Assembly (NCBI GenBank): GCA_025655595.1
Contig: JAHXIO010000006.1
Location: 310,001 to 374,000 of the forward strand
Length of the DNA stretch: 64,000 nt
DNA from: Candidatus Thiodiazotropha sp. (ex Monitilora ramsayi)
Lineage (GTDB): Bacteria; Pseudomonadota; Gammaproteobacteria; Chromatiales; Chromatiaceae
Direction of reading: 5' to 3'
How positions within the stretch are numbered: position 1 is the first letter of the stretch; each line of letters opens with the position of its first letter. Under the pieces are notes generated by a model. That model was not told the DNA's origin and made no database searches. It saw only the letters and a program-made list of their open reading frames with translations. The translations under genes and the position numbers were made by a program. This document shows positions 53,464 through 62,154 of this stretch, in pieces.

Positions 53464-53964
53464 TGTTATTGCTCCCGCATAGTCTGTGGTCGTTGTTTTT
53501 TCGGATATGCCGCATGGGATGGCGCGTTCATATCCGGCAGGATGTCTGGTCCTAAGTTTATTTTTTGATGGGACCGCAACCTGGTATTGGTGATTGATGC
53601 TCCTCTTGTGAATCAGGGGTGATAAGTGTGGTTTTTATGTGTTTTTGTATTCCCCGTGCAGATCACGGAAACCCTATTTTTTTATGCCACAGCATTCTTG
53701 CAAAACCGCTTGGATCTTTCAATTTTTCCATCCTCTATTCATTGATCCGATAATACTTAAGTACTTAAATGTAGGTTTTTTATTGTGCCTGAGCATTTGC
53801 CTCGCTATATTTAGGGATGAATGCGATTCAAAGCATCATAACGATAATTTTTGGATAGAGAATCTTTCGCTACGGATACGTCTCATTAAGAGATGACCAG
53901 GCGATGTCGCTTTTCAATAACCAGCGAAATCTATATCCACTGAACGACTAGGGTGGGAGTACCA
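53464..53964. other. divergent intergenic region, 501 bp, between two diheme cytochrome genes
   Basis: It is AT-rich. TTAAGTACTTAA at 53757-53768 is a perfect 12-nt palindrome. Promoters for both genes are expected here. Confidence 0.55.
53757..53768. promoter_or_regulatory. 12-nt palindrome, possible operator
   Basis: TTAAGTACTTAA lies about midway in the divergent cytochrome promoter region. The regulator is unknown; the sequence is short enough to occur by chance. Confidence 0.3.
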
Positions 53965-54744
53965 ATGAGAAAATCTATTCTGGCAGCTTCGATGCTTGGA
54001 TTGATGTTGGGTGCCGGGGCATGTTTTGCCAGCACTGCCGATGACGCGATGCACGAATACGAGGAGGCTTTGAAGCTGACGCCCAATCTGGAGAACGGTA
54101 AAAAAGTCTATCGTGTCTGCACGGTGTGCCACACACCCGAAGGTTGGGGGCTTGAGAGTGGCGCTTACCCCCAAGTGGCGGGTCAGTTGAATACGGTTAT
54201 CATCAAGCAACTGGCGGATATCCGTGCACGAAATCGTGACAATCCCACCATGGTTCCGTTTACTTCACCCCGACTGCTGGGCAGTGCTCAGGATATCGCC
54301 GATGTGGCGGCTTATATCTCACAGTTGCCGATGACGCCCCATAATGGCATTGGGCCCGGCATTGATCTGGAGTGGGGTGCGCAAGTCTACAAGGACAACT
54401 GTGTTGAGTGCCATGGCGAGAATGGCGAGGGTCATCTGGAAGACCACATTCCCGCAGTCTACGGTCAGCACTACCGTTATCTGTTAAGGCAGTTCGAGTG
54501 GATCAAGATGGAGCGTCGCAGGAATGCGGATAAACAGATGGTGAAGCAGATCCACAATTTCACCCATCGTGATATTCGTGCCGTGCTGGATTATGTCTCC
54601 CGTATCAGACCGCCCAAAGAGAAGTTGGCCAAGGATGGATGGCGCAATCCCGATTTTCCCAAGTTTGCCAGACCGTCCAGTATCCATTCCGGTGCGGGGT
54701 ATGCGATCGATAAGCGGCCGACCCGGCCGGTCCGTCCCCAATGA
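53965..54744 (+). CDS. diheme cytochrome c (secreted)
   Basis: From the ATG at 53965 (GGGAG site) the protein has 259 residues with a signal peptide (GACFAS). Haem sites are CTVCH (52-56) and CVECH (146-150). A Pro/Arg-rich C-terminal tail of about 50 residues follows (RPPKEKLAKDGW and a final RPTRPVRP). It resembles the c-type cytochromes next to sulfide dehydrogenase genes and converges with fccB. It probably takes or gives electrons to FccA. Confidence 0.9.
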   Translation: MRKSILAASMLGLMLGAGACFASTADDAMHEYEEALKLTPNLENGKKVYRVCTVCHTPEGWGLESGAYPQVAGQLNTVIIKQLADIRARNRDNPTMVPFTSPRLLGSAQDIADVAAYISQLPMTPHNGIGPGIDLEWGAQVYKDNCVECHGENGEGHLEDHIPAVYGQHYRYLLRQFEWIKMERRRNADKQMVKQIHNFTHRDIRAVLDYVSRIRPPKEKLAKDGWRNPDFPKFARPSSIHSGAGYAIDKRPTRPVRPQ

Positions 54745-54782
54745 TTCTAAGGCCTGTTTACAGGCGCTAGTCAACAGGCAAT

Positions 54783-54813
54783 AAAAAAGCGGGGCAAATG
54801 CCCCGCTTTTTTA
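54783..54813. terminator. bidirectional terminator between the cytochrome gene and fccB
   Basis: AAAAAAGCGGGGCAAATGCC / CCGCTTTTTT: a GC-rich stem with A and T runs on the two sides, 39 nt after the cytochrome stop and 31 nt after the fccB stop. Confidence 0.9.
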
Positions 54814-54843
54814 TTGCCGGCCGTTCCCTGGCCGATAGCTGGA

Positions 54844-56142
54844 TTACATGAAACTGTCAGCAGTAATGTTATCAAACCAGCTGTAAGCGTACTGCACTTC
54901 GCGCGCACGCATTTCCGGCGTAGCGTCGGTCGGGGTCAGACCACCGGAGACCTTGGTGATCTTGGAACCGTCCTCGGCCAGCTTGTAGACCGCCGCCACT
55001 GAGATACCCCAATCCGTGCCGATGATGGAGTAGCAGGTGTTGACGTAGGCGGGTGAGCCTGGCTCCTGGCCATTGAGCAGGGCAGCAACGCTGGCTGCAC
55101 AGACCTTGGCTTCGGAGTTGGCTGCATAGCCTGACTTCGGCATACCCTTGGCGATAGAGGCGTCACCGATCACATGAATGTTCTTGTGAATGGTGGACTC
55201 AAAGGTATGCAGATTGATCGGGCACCAGCCGCTGTCGTTGGTCAGACCGGCCGCGAAGGCGATCTTGCCTGCCTTCTGGTTCGGAATGACGTTCAGGACG
55301 TCCGCTTTGATGGTGTCGTCGAAACCGGTGGTGACGCTTCTGGAACCGGCATCCACCTTGACCACGGCGTTGTCGTTGGAACCCTGAGCGCTGCCGCGCC
55401 AATCGATCATGGAGTTGTCGGACTTGTAGCCGTAGAGCGCTTCCCAACCCTGGGTAAAGAGACCCATCTTGGAGAACTTAGGCTTGGAGTCGAGGATGAT
55501 GATCTTGGACTTCGGCTTGTGCTTTTTCAGATAGTGTGCAATCTGAGAGGCACGCTCGTAGGGTCCGGGAGGGCAACGGAAGGGGTTGCCGGGTGCGGCG
55601 ATGACCACGGTACCACCGTTCTTCATGGCTTCGAGCTGCTTGCGCAGGGTTACGGTCTGAGAACCGGCTTTCCAGGCGTGAGGGATATCCTCGGCGACCT
55701 TGGCGTCATAGCCCTCGATGGTCTCCCACTTGAAGTCGACACCGGGAGCAACGATACAACGGTCATAGTTGAAGCTCTTGCCACCGGCGGTTTTAACAGT
55801 CTTGGCACCGGCATCGATGGCGGTGACCACGTCATTCACCACGTTCACGCCGTGTTTGCCGAGTCCGCTGTAACCGAACTTAATGGAGTCGATGCTGCGC
55901 TCGCCACCCAGTACCTCATTGGAGAGGTAGCAGGTGTAGTAGTGCTTGTTGGCTTCGATCAGGGTGACCTCGATGGTCGGATCGGCCATGCGCAGATATT
56001 TGGCCGCAGTTGCGCCACCGGTACCACCGCCGACGACCACGACTTTTTTGGATGCGCCCAGGGCGATGTAGGGCGTGCCGATCATACCGACCGCTGTTGC
56101 CGCGCCTGCGCCTTTAACAAAACCTCTTCGGGTAATTTTCAT
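54844..56142 (-). CDS. fccB: flavocytochrome c sulfide dehydrogenase, flavoprotein subunit
   Basis: From the ATG at 56142 the protein has 432 residues with a Tat signal (TRRGFVKG). FAD-binding: [12 protein letters not shown] (residues 32-43). Key Cys are present: C71 in HYYTCYLS, which in Allochromatium covalently holds FAD, and the redox pair C190 in PFRCPPGP and C370 in NTCYSII (spacings 119 and 180). It oxidises sulfide to zero-valent sulfur in the periplasm, passing electrons to FccA. The stop of fccA is 15 nt upstream. The first ATG (56151) sits directly on the ribosome site and is less likely. Confidence 0.96.
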   Translation of the reverse strand: MKITRRGFVKGAGAATAVGMIGTPYIALGASKKVVVVGGGTGGATAAKYLRMADPTIEVTLIEANKHYYTCYLSNEVLGGERSIDSIKFGYSGLGKHGVNVVNDVVTAIDAGAKTVKTAGGKSFNYDRCIVAPGVDFKWETIEGYDAKVAEDIPHAWKAGSQTVTLRKQLEAMKNGGTVVIAAPGNPFRCPPGPYERASQIAHYLKKHKPKSKIIILDSKPKFSKMGLFTQGWEALYGYKSDNSMIDWRGSAQGSNDNAVVKVDAGSRSVTTGFDDTIKADVLNVIPNQKAGKIAFAAGLTNDSGWCPINLHTFESTIHKNIHVIGDASIAKGMPKSGYAANSEAKVCAASVAALLNGQEPGSPAYVNTCYSIIGTDWGISVAAVYKLAEDGSKITKVSGGLTPTDATPEMRAREVQYAYSWFDNITADSFM

Positions 56143-56157
56143 ATTACTCATTCCCCC

Positions 56158-56775
56158 TTATTGTTTGCCAGAGGCGTAGTAGTTGAACAGAGCGTCGAAA
56201 CCGGCATCGCCCTCTTTCTTTATCAACTGGTTGACTTTCTTCTTCATCTTTTTGGTCATCTCGCGATCACCGGATTTGTAATCGGACATGGTGTAGTGAA
56301 GATAAGGTACCAGCTGTCCCATCAGGATACCGGAATCGTCTTCTGCAGAAGTACCACCGTCGGCATGGCACTTTTCGCAATACTTATCATGTAGCTTGGC
56401 ACCTTTTTTGGCTTTACCGGCATCATAGGACTGCTTGGCCACTACGAAGGGTTGCTTCGAAAAGAACTCGCCCATGGCCGTGATCTCTTCATCGGTATAG
56501 CCTTTGGCGATGCGGGTCATGATGGTGGATTTGAGTTCACCTGTCTTGAAGCCCTGCATGACCTCTTCGAAGTAGACGGCAGACATACCGCCGATACTCG
56601 GTGAGGCAGGACCGACGCTGGCGCCATTGGTACCATGGCAGCCGGCACAGGTATTTGAAAGCATGCTGGCACTGGCGCCAGACATCAGGGGCTTTTTGTC
56701 AGCAGCGAAAGCCACAGACGATGCACTGATAACCAATGCGCCGATCAGGGCCCTCTTGAGATTGTTGTACGCCAT
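56158..56775 (-). CDS. fccA: flavocytochrome c sulfide dehydrogenase, diheme cytochrome subunit
   Basis: The 205-residue protein has a signal peptide (to AFAA, about residue 25) and two CxxCH haem sites: CAGCH at 43-47 and CEKCH at 133-137, as in the diheme FccA of purple sulfur bacteria. The start follows a perfect AAAGGAGGT. It takes electrons from FccB and passes them to soluble cytochromes. It forms a two-gene operon with fccB; an ankyrin gene lies 187 nt upstream. Confidence 0.96.
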   Translation of the reverse strand: MAYNNLKRALIGALVISASSVAFAADKKPLMSGASASMLSNTCAGCHGTNGASVGPASPSIGGMSAVYFEEVMQGFKTGELKSTIMTRIAKGYTDEEITAMGEFFSKQPFVVAKQSYDAGKAKKGAKLHDKYCEKCHADGGTSAEDDSGILMGQLVPYLHYTMSDYKSGDREMTKKMKKKVNQLIKKEGDAGFDALFNYYASGKQ

Positions 56776-56962
56776 GTTACCTCCTTTGGAATTTAAACAG
56801 GCTTACATTGAAATAACAGGAAACTAAATATTCCCTGTCACAATTACCGGAGCAGTGTTAAAGGACTGTTCCTATTGCAATCAGCCTGGATGGAGTGTTC
56901 CCTGTGTCGATTAATCGACGATTCTTTTACGGCTTCCTTTCCACTCCAACCGGGCAGTGCTC

Positions 56963-57892
56963 TTATTTCAGAAGGCTCAAGACCTTCTGTTGTTTTTTCT
57001 TTTTGGCGATATCGGCGGCGGTATGGCCGTCGCTATCTTTGTCTGTTTTATGGGCGCCATGTTTCAGCAACAACTGCACCATCTCTTCAGAACCGTTGCG
57101 CGCCGCCTCCATCAGCGGCGTGACGCCGTCAACATCGGCCAGGTTGACATCCGCACCGCCCTCGATAAGCAGTTTGGCGGCATCGTATTGGTCCTGGCTG
57201 GCAGCCCAGATCAGTGCTGTGGCGCCGTCTTCATCCTGCACGTTAGCATCGGCACCCTGTTTGAGTAGCGTCTGGACCACTTCAAGATGACCCCGATCTG
57301 CTGCGAGTATGAGTGCTGTTGTTCCATTTTTGTCTTTGCTGTCTATTTCCGCGTTGTGCCTGATCAGCATGGCGCCTGTTTCGGCATGACCTTTTTCCGC
57401 AGACATCATGAGGGCGTTCCTGCCGTGCTTGTCGGCAGCCTTGGGGTCTGCACCTTTAAACAGCAACTGCTCAACCATGTCGGTGATGCCGTAACGGGAG
57501 GCGATCATCAGGGCGTCCCAGCCGGCACGGGTGCGGTCGTGAAGGTGTGCGCCCCTTTCCAGGAGCATGGCGGTCAAAGCCGGGTGGCCGTTCTCGGCGG
57601 CAAATGTCAGTGCAGTGCAGCCCGCTTCGGTACGGGCGTTGACGTCGGCGCCTCGACTCAGTAGCAGCACCACCGTCTCGAAGTTGTCGTTTTCGACGGC
57701 CATCATCAGCGGGTTCTTGCCCAGTTTGTTGGCGGTGTCGACGTGTACGCCCTTATCGAGCAGGCCGGTAACGGTCTCGACGTCACCAATACTGGCAGCA
57801 AGACGCAGGTCTTTTTCATCCTTTGAATCCCCGGCATACAGCGATGTTGCCATGAGTAGAAGCAGTGCGGGGATGAGTCTGATTGTCTTCAT
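56963..57892 (-). CDS. secreted ankyrin-repeat protein
   Basis: The 309-residue protein has a signal peptide (to SLYAG, residue 20) and about eight ankyrin repeats of 33 residues, each with the ALMxAAxxGH... LLxxGADVN pattern, and a Lys-rich C-terminal cap. It is a periplasmic protein-binding scaffold. It lies between the NapC-like cytochrome gene and fccA on the same strand, so a link to cytochrome or sulfide oxidation is likely, but its partner is unknown. Confidence 0.92.
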   Translation of the reverse strand: MKTIRLIPALLLLMATSLYAGDSKDEKDLRLAASIGDVETVTGLLDKGVHVDTANKLGKNPLMMAVENDNFETVVLLLSRGADVNARTEAGCTALTFAAENGHPALTAMLLERGAHLHDRTRAGWDALMIASRYGITDMVEQLLFKGADPKAADKHGRNALMMSAEKGHAETGAMLIRHNAEIDSKDKNGTTALILAADRGHLEVVQTLLKQGADANVQDEDGATALIWAASQDQYDAAKLLIEGGADVNLADVDGVTPLMEAARNGSEEMVQLLLKHGAHKTDKDSDGHTAADIAKKKKQQKVLSLLK

Positions 57893-57955
57893 TGAATCTC
57901 TGTACTGAAGTTAACCATATGTTGTGATGATGGGGCGATCTCAGACCAGCCCGTC

Positions 57956-58528
57956 TTACGACTGGTCAGGTTCTGCGTCTTCGGGCTCATCAGGCTCCTC
58001 GTGAGCAACGCCCTTGTGACAATCGATACAGGCCTTGCCTTCATCCAGCGCTTTCGGATGTCGTTTTCTTGCGCTTCGATCCTGCTCGCTCAAGTCCATG
58101 TTGGTGTACTCGTGACAGGAGCGGCACTCCCGTGAGTTGGAGGCGCGCATCTTCTCCCACACCCGGCTGGCCATGTCCCACCGATGTGCTTCGTATTTTT
58201 CACGGGTATCGATGGTACCCATGATCTCGTGGTAGACATCCTTGGCTGCAATAACCTTAGCCACCATTTTCGGAATAAAGGGTTCGGGTACATGGCAGTC
58301 TGAGCAGGTGGCCTGTACACCGGAAGCGTTCTTGTAATGCACCGTCTCTTTGAGTTCTTCCAGGTTGATCTTCATGGTGTGGCAGGAGGTACAGAATTCC
58401 ATCTCGTTGGTATAAGCCAGGCCCATGTTGAAAAGACCGGCGAATATGATGCCGCCCACAAAGATGATGCCTGCCAATATAATGGAAACCTTTCCTGCGG
58501 ACCGTTTCAACGCGCCCATTCTGATCAT
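57956..58528 (-). CDS. NapC/NirT-type membrane tetraheme cytochrome c
   Basis: The 190-residue protein has one N-terminal membrane helix (residues 14-35) and four CxxCH sites: CTSCH (46-50), CSDCH (75-79), CRSCH (135-139) and CIDCH (167-171). The FCTSCHTMK region matches NapC/NirT quinol-oxidising cytochromes. It should exchange electrons between the quinone pool and periplasmic cytochromes. The C-terminal tail is acidic. It is the first gene of the minus-strand row before the ankyrin and fccAB genes (63 nt before the ankyrin gene). Confidence 0.93.
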   Translation of the reverse strand: MIRMGALKRSAGKVSIILAGIIFVGGIIFAGLFNMGLAYTNEMEFCTSCHTMKINLEELKETVHYKNASGVQATCSDCHVPEPFIPKMVAKVIAAKDVYHEIMGTIDTREKYEAHRWDMASRVWEKMRASNSRECRSCHEYTNMDLSEQDRSARKRHPKALDEGKACIDCHKGVAHEEPDEPEDAEPDQS

Positions 58529-58839
58529 ACTCCACCCTCAAATTCATTCTTATGGAAAAGACCGGCTTTTCCTATTGGTCGTTGTTTGGCGTAGTCGATG
58601 GCATCCATATCGATCACTACTTTTTTCTCGACTCACGGATGTTACGTCATGTCTCTTATCAATGCAAAAAAGACCCTGTAAACAAAAGCGTATGAAATTA
58701 TTAGTGAAAACTAATTTAATCGTCTCTTCACATTTATGATGTGAATAATTCTCAATATGGCGATTTGGCTTCCGGTTGCAGACATGACTGTATGACCGGA
58801 GAAGTATGAGGAGAGGTTCAATGCGGAATGTAAACAATC
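58529..58839. other. intergenic region, 311 bp
   Basis: It lies upstream of the NapC-like gene and downstream of nrdG. It is AT-rich with a short ATTAG-TGAAAA-CTAAT hairpin near 58700. No gene. Confidence 0.5.
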
Positions 58840-59469
58840 TCAAACATGACGTAATGTCATGTCCAGACAGTGTGTCGAATTACAGGTCTGCCAGACATGG
58901 TGCACCTCACCCAAAGATTGAATCGCCGATGCCAGCCGCGGCTGCTCCTCAGGCGGGATGAGTTCGGGGTGTAGGGTGGTTCTCAATTCGTGGGGTAAGC
59001 CGCTCTCCTCCAGCAGGCGTGCGCTCTCCCAGGCCAGGTCGCCACTGCCGGCCATGCCGGTCAGTGACGGGTAGTCTTCAGGCATGGCTTTGATGTCGAG
59101 CCCCACCCAGTCAAGCAGCGGCAGGAGCCGTTTCAGCCGTTTCGGGTAGATACCCGCCGTATGCAGACCAATGCGGAAGCCCATGCTTCGAACGGTATCG
59201 ATGGCGTCTGCCAGTCCCAACTGCTGGGTCGGTTCGCCACCGCTGAAGACCACAGCGTCCAGCAGTCCCCGGCGACTCTCGAGAAGCGCCAGGACCTCCT
59301 GCCAGGCAATGGTCTGTGTCGACCGGCGTGGCAGCAGGTCGGCATTGTGGCAGTAGCGGCAGCGCAGAGGGCAGCCCTGGCAAAAGACCACGGCCGAAAG
59401 TGCATCGGGATAATCGACGGTGGTCATGGGCACCAGTCCGCCGACGGTTATCTCACTGGCATTTGTCAT
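58840..59469 (-). CDS. nrdG: anaerobic ribonucleotide reductase activase (radical SAM)
   Basis: The 209-residue protein carries the radical-SAM 4Fe-4S motif C33-PLR-C37-RY-C40 (FCQGCPLRCRYCHN), followed by the SAM-binding VVFSGGEPTQQ. NrdG cuts S-adenosylmethionine to make the glycyl radical in NrdD. Members range from 150 to 240 residues; the C-terminal extension here has two extra Cys (TCNSTHC). It is the last gene of nrdD - small glycyl-radical gene - nrdG, 29 nt after the latter. Confidence 0.93.
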   Translation of the reverse strand: MTNASEITVGGLVPMTTVDYPDALSAVVFCQGCPLRCRYCHNADLLPRRSTQTIAWQEVLALLESRRGLLDAVVFSGGEPTQQLGLADAIDTVRSMGFRIGLHTAGIYPKRLKRLLPLLDWVGLDIKAMPEDYPSLTGMAGSGDLAWESARLLEESGLPHELRTTLHPELIPPEEQPRLASAIQSLGEVHHVWQTCNSTHCLDMTLRHV

Positions 59470-59498
59470 TGGTCGAATCGACGCATGTGGACGCCGAG

Positions 59499-59681
59499 TC
59501 AGCTAATAACCGCTTCTGCAGGGCCGGTGACAGAGGTGGACTCCCTGAAGCAGATCCGCTCCGCTTGTTCCGACTGTTTACCCGGATTGAAGGCGGAGAC
59601 CGGACGGTGGTATCCCATCACCCGGGTCCAGACTTCGCAGCGGGTGCGTTCTTCGTCTCTCAATTCAATGGTTGTTTGCAT
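59499..59681 (-). CDS. separate glycyl-radical domain of class III ribonucleotide reductase
   Basis: The 60-residue protein contains TRVMGYHRPVSAFNPGKQSE. This aligns with the extreme C-terminus of one-piece NrdD proteins (E. coli RRVCGY and FNAGKQEE), with the radical Gly in VMGY. The main nrdD frame ends without that segment. The small gene starts inside the end of nrdD (17-nt overlap, other frame) behind a perfect AAGGAGG nine bases before its ATG, so it is translated by itself, not by a frameshift. It should associate with NrdD to provide the radical. The last 15 residues look non-conserved. Confidence 0.85.
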   Translation of the reverse strand: MQTTIELRDEERTRCEVWTRVMGYHRPVSAFNPGKQSEQAERICFRESTSVTGPAEAVIS

Positions 59682-61713
59682 GGCTTGATGCCTCCTTCTC
59701 TTTACGTTGGATTAACTCTTCATCGCAGCGGGGACAGAATTCGTGCTCCCCGCTCAGATAGCCGTGGACCGGGCAGATGGAAAAGGTCGGGGTGACCGTC
59801 AGATAGGGCACCCGGAAATTCTCCAGGGATCGCTTCACCAGGCGCTTGCACGCCTCGGTGCTGCTGATGTGTTCATTCATATAGAGATGCAGCACGGTGC
59901 CTCCGGTATAGCGACGCTGCAGGGACTCCTGATGGCCCAGGGCCTCGAAGGGGTCGTCGGTATACCCCACGGGCAACTGCGAGGAGTTGGTGTAGTAAGG
60001 TTTCTCTTCGGTGCCCGCCTGTAGAATCTCGGGATAGCGCTTGAGGTCCTCTTTGGCGAATCGATAGGTGGTACCTTCGGCGGGCGTCGCTTCCAGGTTG
60101 TAGAGATTGCCGGTCTCTTCCTGGAACTCGACCATGCGTTGGCGGATGTGGTCGAGGAAACGGCCGGCGAACTTGTGTCCCCAATCGGAGGTGATATCCA
60201 GTTCTCCGCCGGTGAAATTGCGGATCATCTCGTTGACGCCGTTAATCCCGATGGTGGAGAAGTGGTTGCGCAGTGTGCCCAGGTAGCGCTTGGTGTAAGG
60301 GAAGAGACCCGCCTCCATGTGCCGCTGGATTACCTTGCGTTTGATTTCCAGGCTGTTGCGGGCCAGCCGCAGCAGTTCATCGACCCGGGAGATGAGGCCC
60401 GCTTCATCCTCCCGATAGAGATATCCCAGACGGGCGCAGTTGAGGGTGACCACGCCAAGGGAGCCGGTCTGTTCCGCTGAGCCGAAGAGGCCGTTGCCGC
60501 GCTTGAGCAGCTCCCGCAGGTCGAGTTGCAGGCGACAGCACATGGAGCGGACCATATTGGGGCTCAGTTCCGAATTGAGGAAGTTCTGAAAATAGGGCAA
60601 ACCGTACTTGGCGGTCATGGCGAAGAGCCTTTCCGCGTTTTCACTCTCCCAGGGGAAATCCTCGGTGATGTTGTAGGTCGGGATGGGGAAAGTAAATACC
60701 CGGTCCTTGGCGTCACCGGCGGTCATCACCTCGATATAGGCCCGGTTGATCAGGTCCATCTCTACCTGCAGATCGCCGTAGCTGAAAGGCATCTCCTCAC
60801 CGCCGATGACCGGGATCTGTTCGCGCAGGTCTTCTGGACAGACCCAGTCGAAGGTCAGATTGGTGAACGGGGTCTGGGTGCCCCAGCGTGAGGGGACGTT
60901 GAGGTTGTAGATCAATTCCTGAATATACTGGCGCACCTGTTCGTAGTTGAGATTGTCCTTGCGTACGAAGGGGGCCATGTAGGTGTCGAAGGAGCTGAAG
61001 GCCTGAGCGCCCGCCCATTCGTTCTGCAGGGTGCCGAGGAAGTTGACGATCTGACCGATCGCGCTGGACATGTGCTTTGGCGGACCCGACTCCACCTTGC
61101 CGGGTACACCGTTGAGCCCCTCGTGCAGCAGGGTGCGCAGAGACCAGCCGGCGCAGTAGCCTGCCAGCATGTCGAGATCGTGGATATGGATGTCGCCCTG
61201 GCGATGGGCTTCGCCGATCTCGGGTGGGTAGACATGGCTGAGCCAATAGTTGGCGATCATCTTGCCCGAAGTGTTGAGTATCAGTCCGCCGAGGGAGTAG
61301 CCCTGGTTGGCGTTGGCACTGACCCGCCAGTCGGATCGCTCCAGGTATTCGCTCACCGATGCGGAGACATCCAGTAGAGTACGCTGGGTCTCGCGCAGCT
61401 TTTTATGCTGCTCTCGATAGACGATATAGGCGCGGGCGGTCTTCAGGTGGTTGGCGCTGATCAGCACCTGTTCGACGATATCCTGAATCCGCTCGATCCC
61501 CGGTATCACCTCCCGAGGGCCGATGTGGGTCAGGACCTTGGTGACCTGGGAAGTGAGCAGTTTGGCTTCACTGCCATCGAACTCCCCCGTGGCCTGGCCG
61601 GCCTTCAGGATAGCATTTTCGATCTTGCCGGCATCGAAAATGGCTTCACTGCCGTCTCGCTTATGGACCCTGGTGGGGAGGCAAAAAGTCTGCTGCACGG
61701 CATGGTTGGGCAT
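59665..61713 (-). CDS. nrdD: anaerobic ribonucleoside-triphosphate reductase, catalytic part
   Basis: The 682-residue protein has an ATP-cone (residues 12-108), then the class III catalytic barrel, with DIHIHDLDMLAGYC placing the thiyl Cys at 187. The C-terminus has a zinc-type motif C647-PVH650 ... C660-PRC663 and then ends. The normal glycyl-radical tail (RVxGY... FNxGKQxE) is missing from this protein and lies in the next gene. It reduces NTPs without oxygen. Upstream are NrdR boxes and an FNR-like site. A Lys/Glu-rich end (RKEKEASSHANNH) overlaps the next gene. Confidence 0.94.
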   Translation of the reverse strand: MPNHAVQQTFCLPTRVHKRDGSEAIFDAGKIENAILKAGQATGEFDGSEAKLLTSQVTKVLTHIGPREVIPGIERIQDIVEQVLISANHLKTARAYIVYREQHKKLRETQRTLLDVSASVSEYLERSDWRVSANANQGYSLGGLILNTSGKMIANYWLSHVYPPEIGEAHRQGDIHIHDLDMLAGYCAGWSLRTLLHEGLNGVPGKVESGPPKHMSSAIGQIVNFLGTLQNEWAGAQAFSSFDTYMAPFVRKDNLNYEQVRQYIQELIYNLNVPSRWGTQTPFTNLTFDWVCPEDLREQIPVIGGEEMPFSYGDLQVEMDLINRAYIEVMTAGDAKDRVFTFPIPTYNITEDFPWESENAERLFAMTAKYGLPYFQNFLNSELSPNMVRSMCCRLQLDLRELLKRGNGLFGSAEQTGSLGVVTLNCARLGYLYREDEAGLISRVDELLRLARNSLEIKRKVIQRHMEAGLFPYTKRYLGTLRNHFSTIGINGVNEMIRNFTGGELDITSDWGHKFAGRFLDHIRQRMVEFQEETGNLYNLEATPAEGTTYRFAKEDLKRYPEILQAGTEEKPYYTNSSQLPVGYTDDPFEALGHQESLQRRYTGGTVLHLYMNEHISSTEACKRLVKRSLENFRVPYLTVTPTFSICPVHGYLSGEHEFCPRCDEELIQRKEKEASSHANNH

Positions 61714-61747
61714 GGCCGGTGATCCTCGTGTTTATAATTTGTCTAAA

Positions 61748-61763
61748 TCCACAATATGTGGAG
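61748..61763. promoter_or_regulatory. NrdR box (nrdD), proximal
   Basis: TCCACAATATGTGGAG is a palindromic, NrdR-like site 35 nt before the nrdD start, 32 nt from the distal box, the same spacing as at nrdA. Confidence 0.65.
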
Positions 61764-61779
61764 GTGTGTATGAAGTAAA

Positions 61780-61795
61780 ACACTATATATTGTGT
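61780..61795. promoter_or_regulatory. NrdR box (nrdD), distal
   Basis: ACACTATATATTGTGT matches the NrdR consensus at nearly every base. Confidence 0.85.
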
Positions 61796-61810
61796 TTTCA
61801 AGGCTGGCTC

Positions 61811-61824
61811 TTGATCCAGGTCAA
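61811..61824. promoter_or_regulatory. FNR/Anr-like site upstream of nrdD
   Basis: TTGATCCAGGTCAA fits TTGAT-N4-ATCAA with one mismatch (G for A). Its place upstream of the NrdR boxes suits activation of the anaerobic reductase by FNR. Confidence 0.6.
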
Positions 61825-61983
61825 GTAGGAGTTAAAAGTAATTTTTGTGGGCTTCAGGCAGGCTTTCAAAGAGTTACATCGGATTATTCGCAAACCACCA
61901 GAGGTAGAGAGGGGGAATAGTCGTGCCGATAGGTAGTGCCAGGATTGAGTTTGTCAGTACAACCGTGGGTATGACAGGGTATT

Positions 61984-62122
61984 GGTGCGGCAGGGCCGCA
62001 CCCTACAGACTAAGCTGTGAAAGACGTGAATCACCGCTAATGAACGTGAATGGAATGAAATAATTTAGCGGTATTTTGCATCCATTCAGGACCAGCTCTG
62101 TAGGGTGCGGCCCTGCCGCACC
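61984..62122. repeat. family C inverted pair
   Basis: GGTGCGGCAGGGCCGCACCC at 61984-62006 and its inverted partner at 62100-62122 (TAGGGTGCGGCCCTGCCGCA) enclose 93 nt in the gap between nrdD and the hydrolase gene. Each arm can fold by itself. Confidence 0.75.
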
Positions 62123-62154
62123 AAACTGGTAGGCAGATTATGAGATAGAAAACC

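Noticed and set aside
55174-56394. 406-codon plus-strand frame opposite fccB and fccA
   Set aside because: Antisense shadow of the flavocytochrome genes; no motif.
59665-59681. Programmed frameshift joining nrdD and the glycyl-radical segment
   Set aside because: There is no slippery sequence in the overlap, and the small gene has its own ATG and perfect ribosome site.
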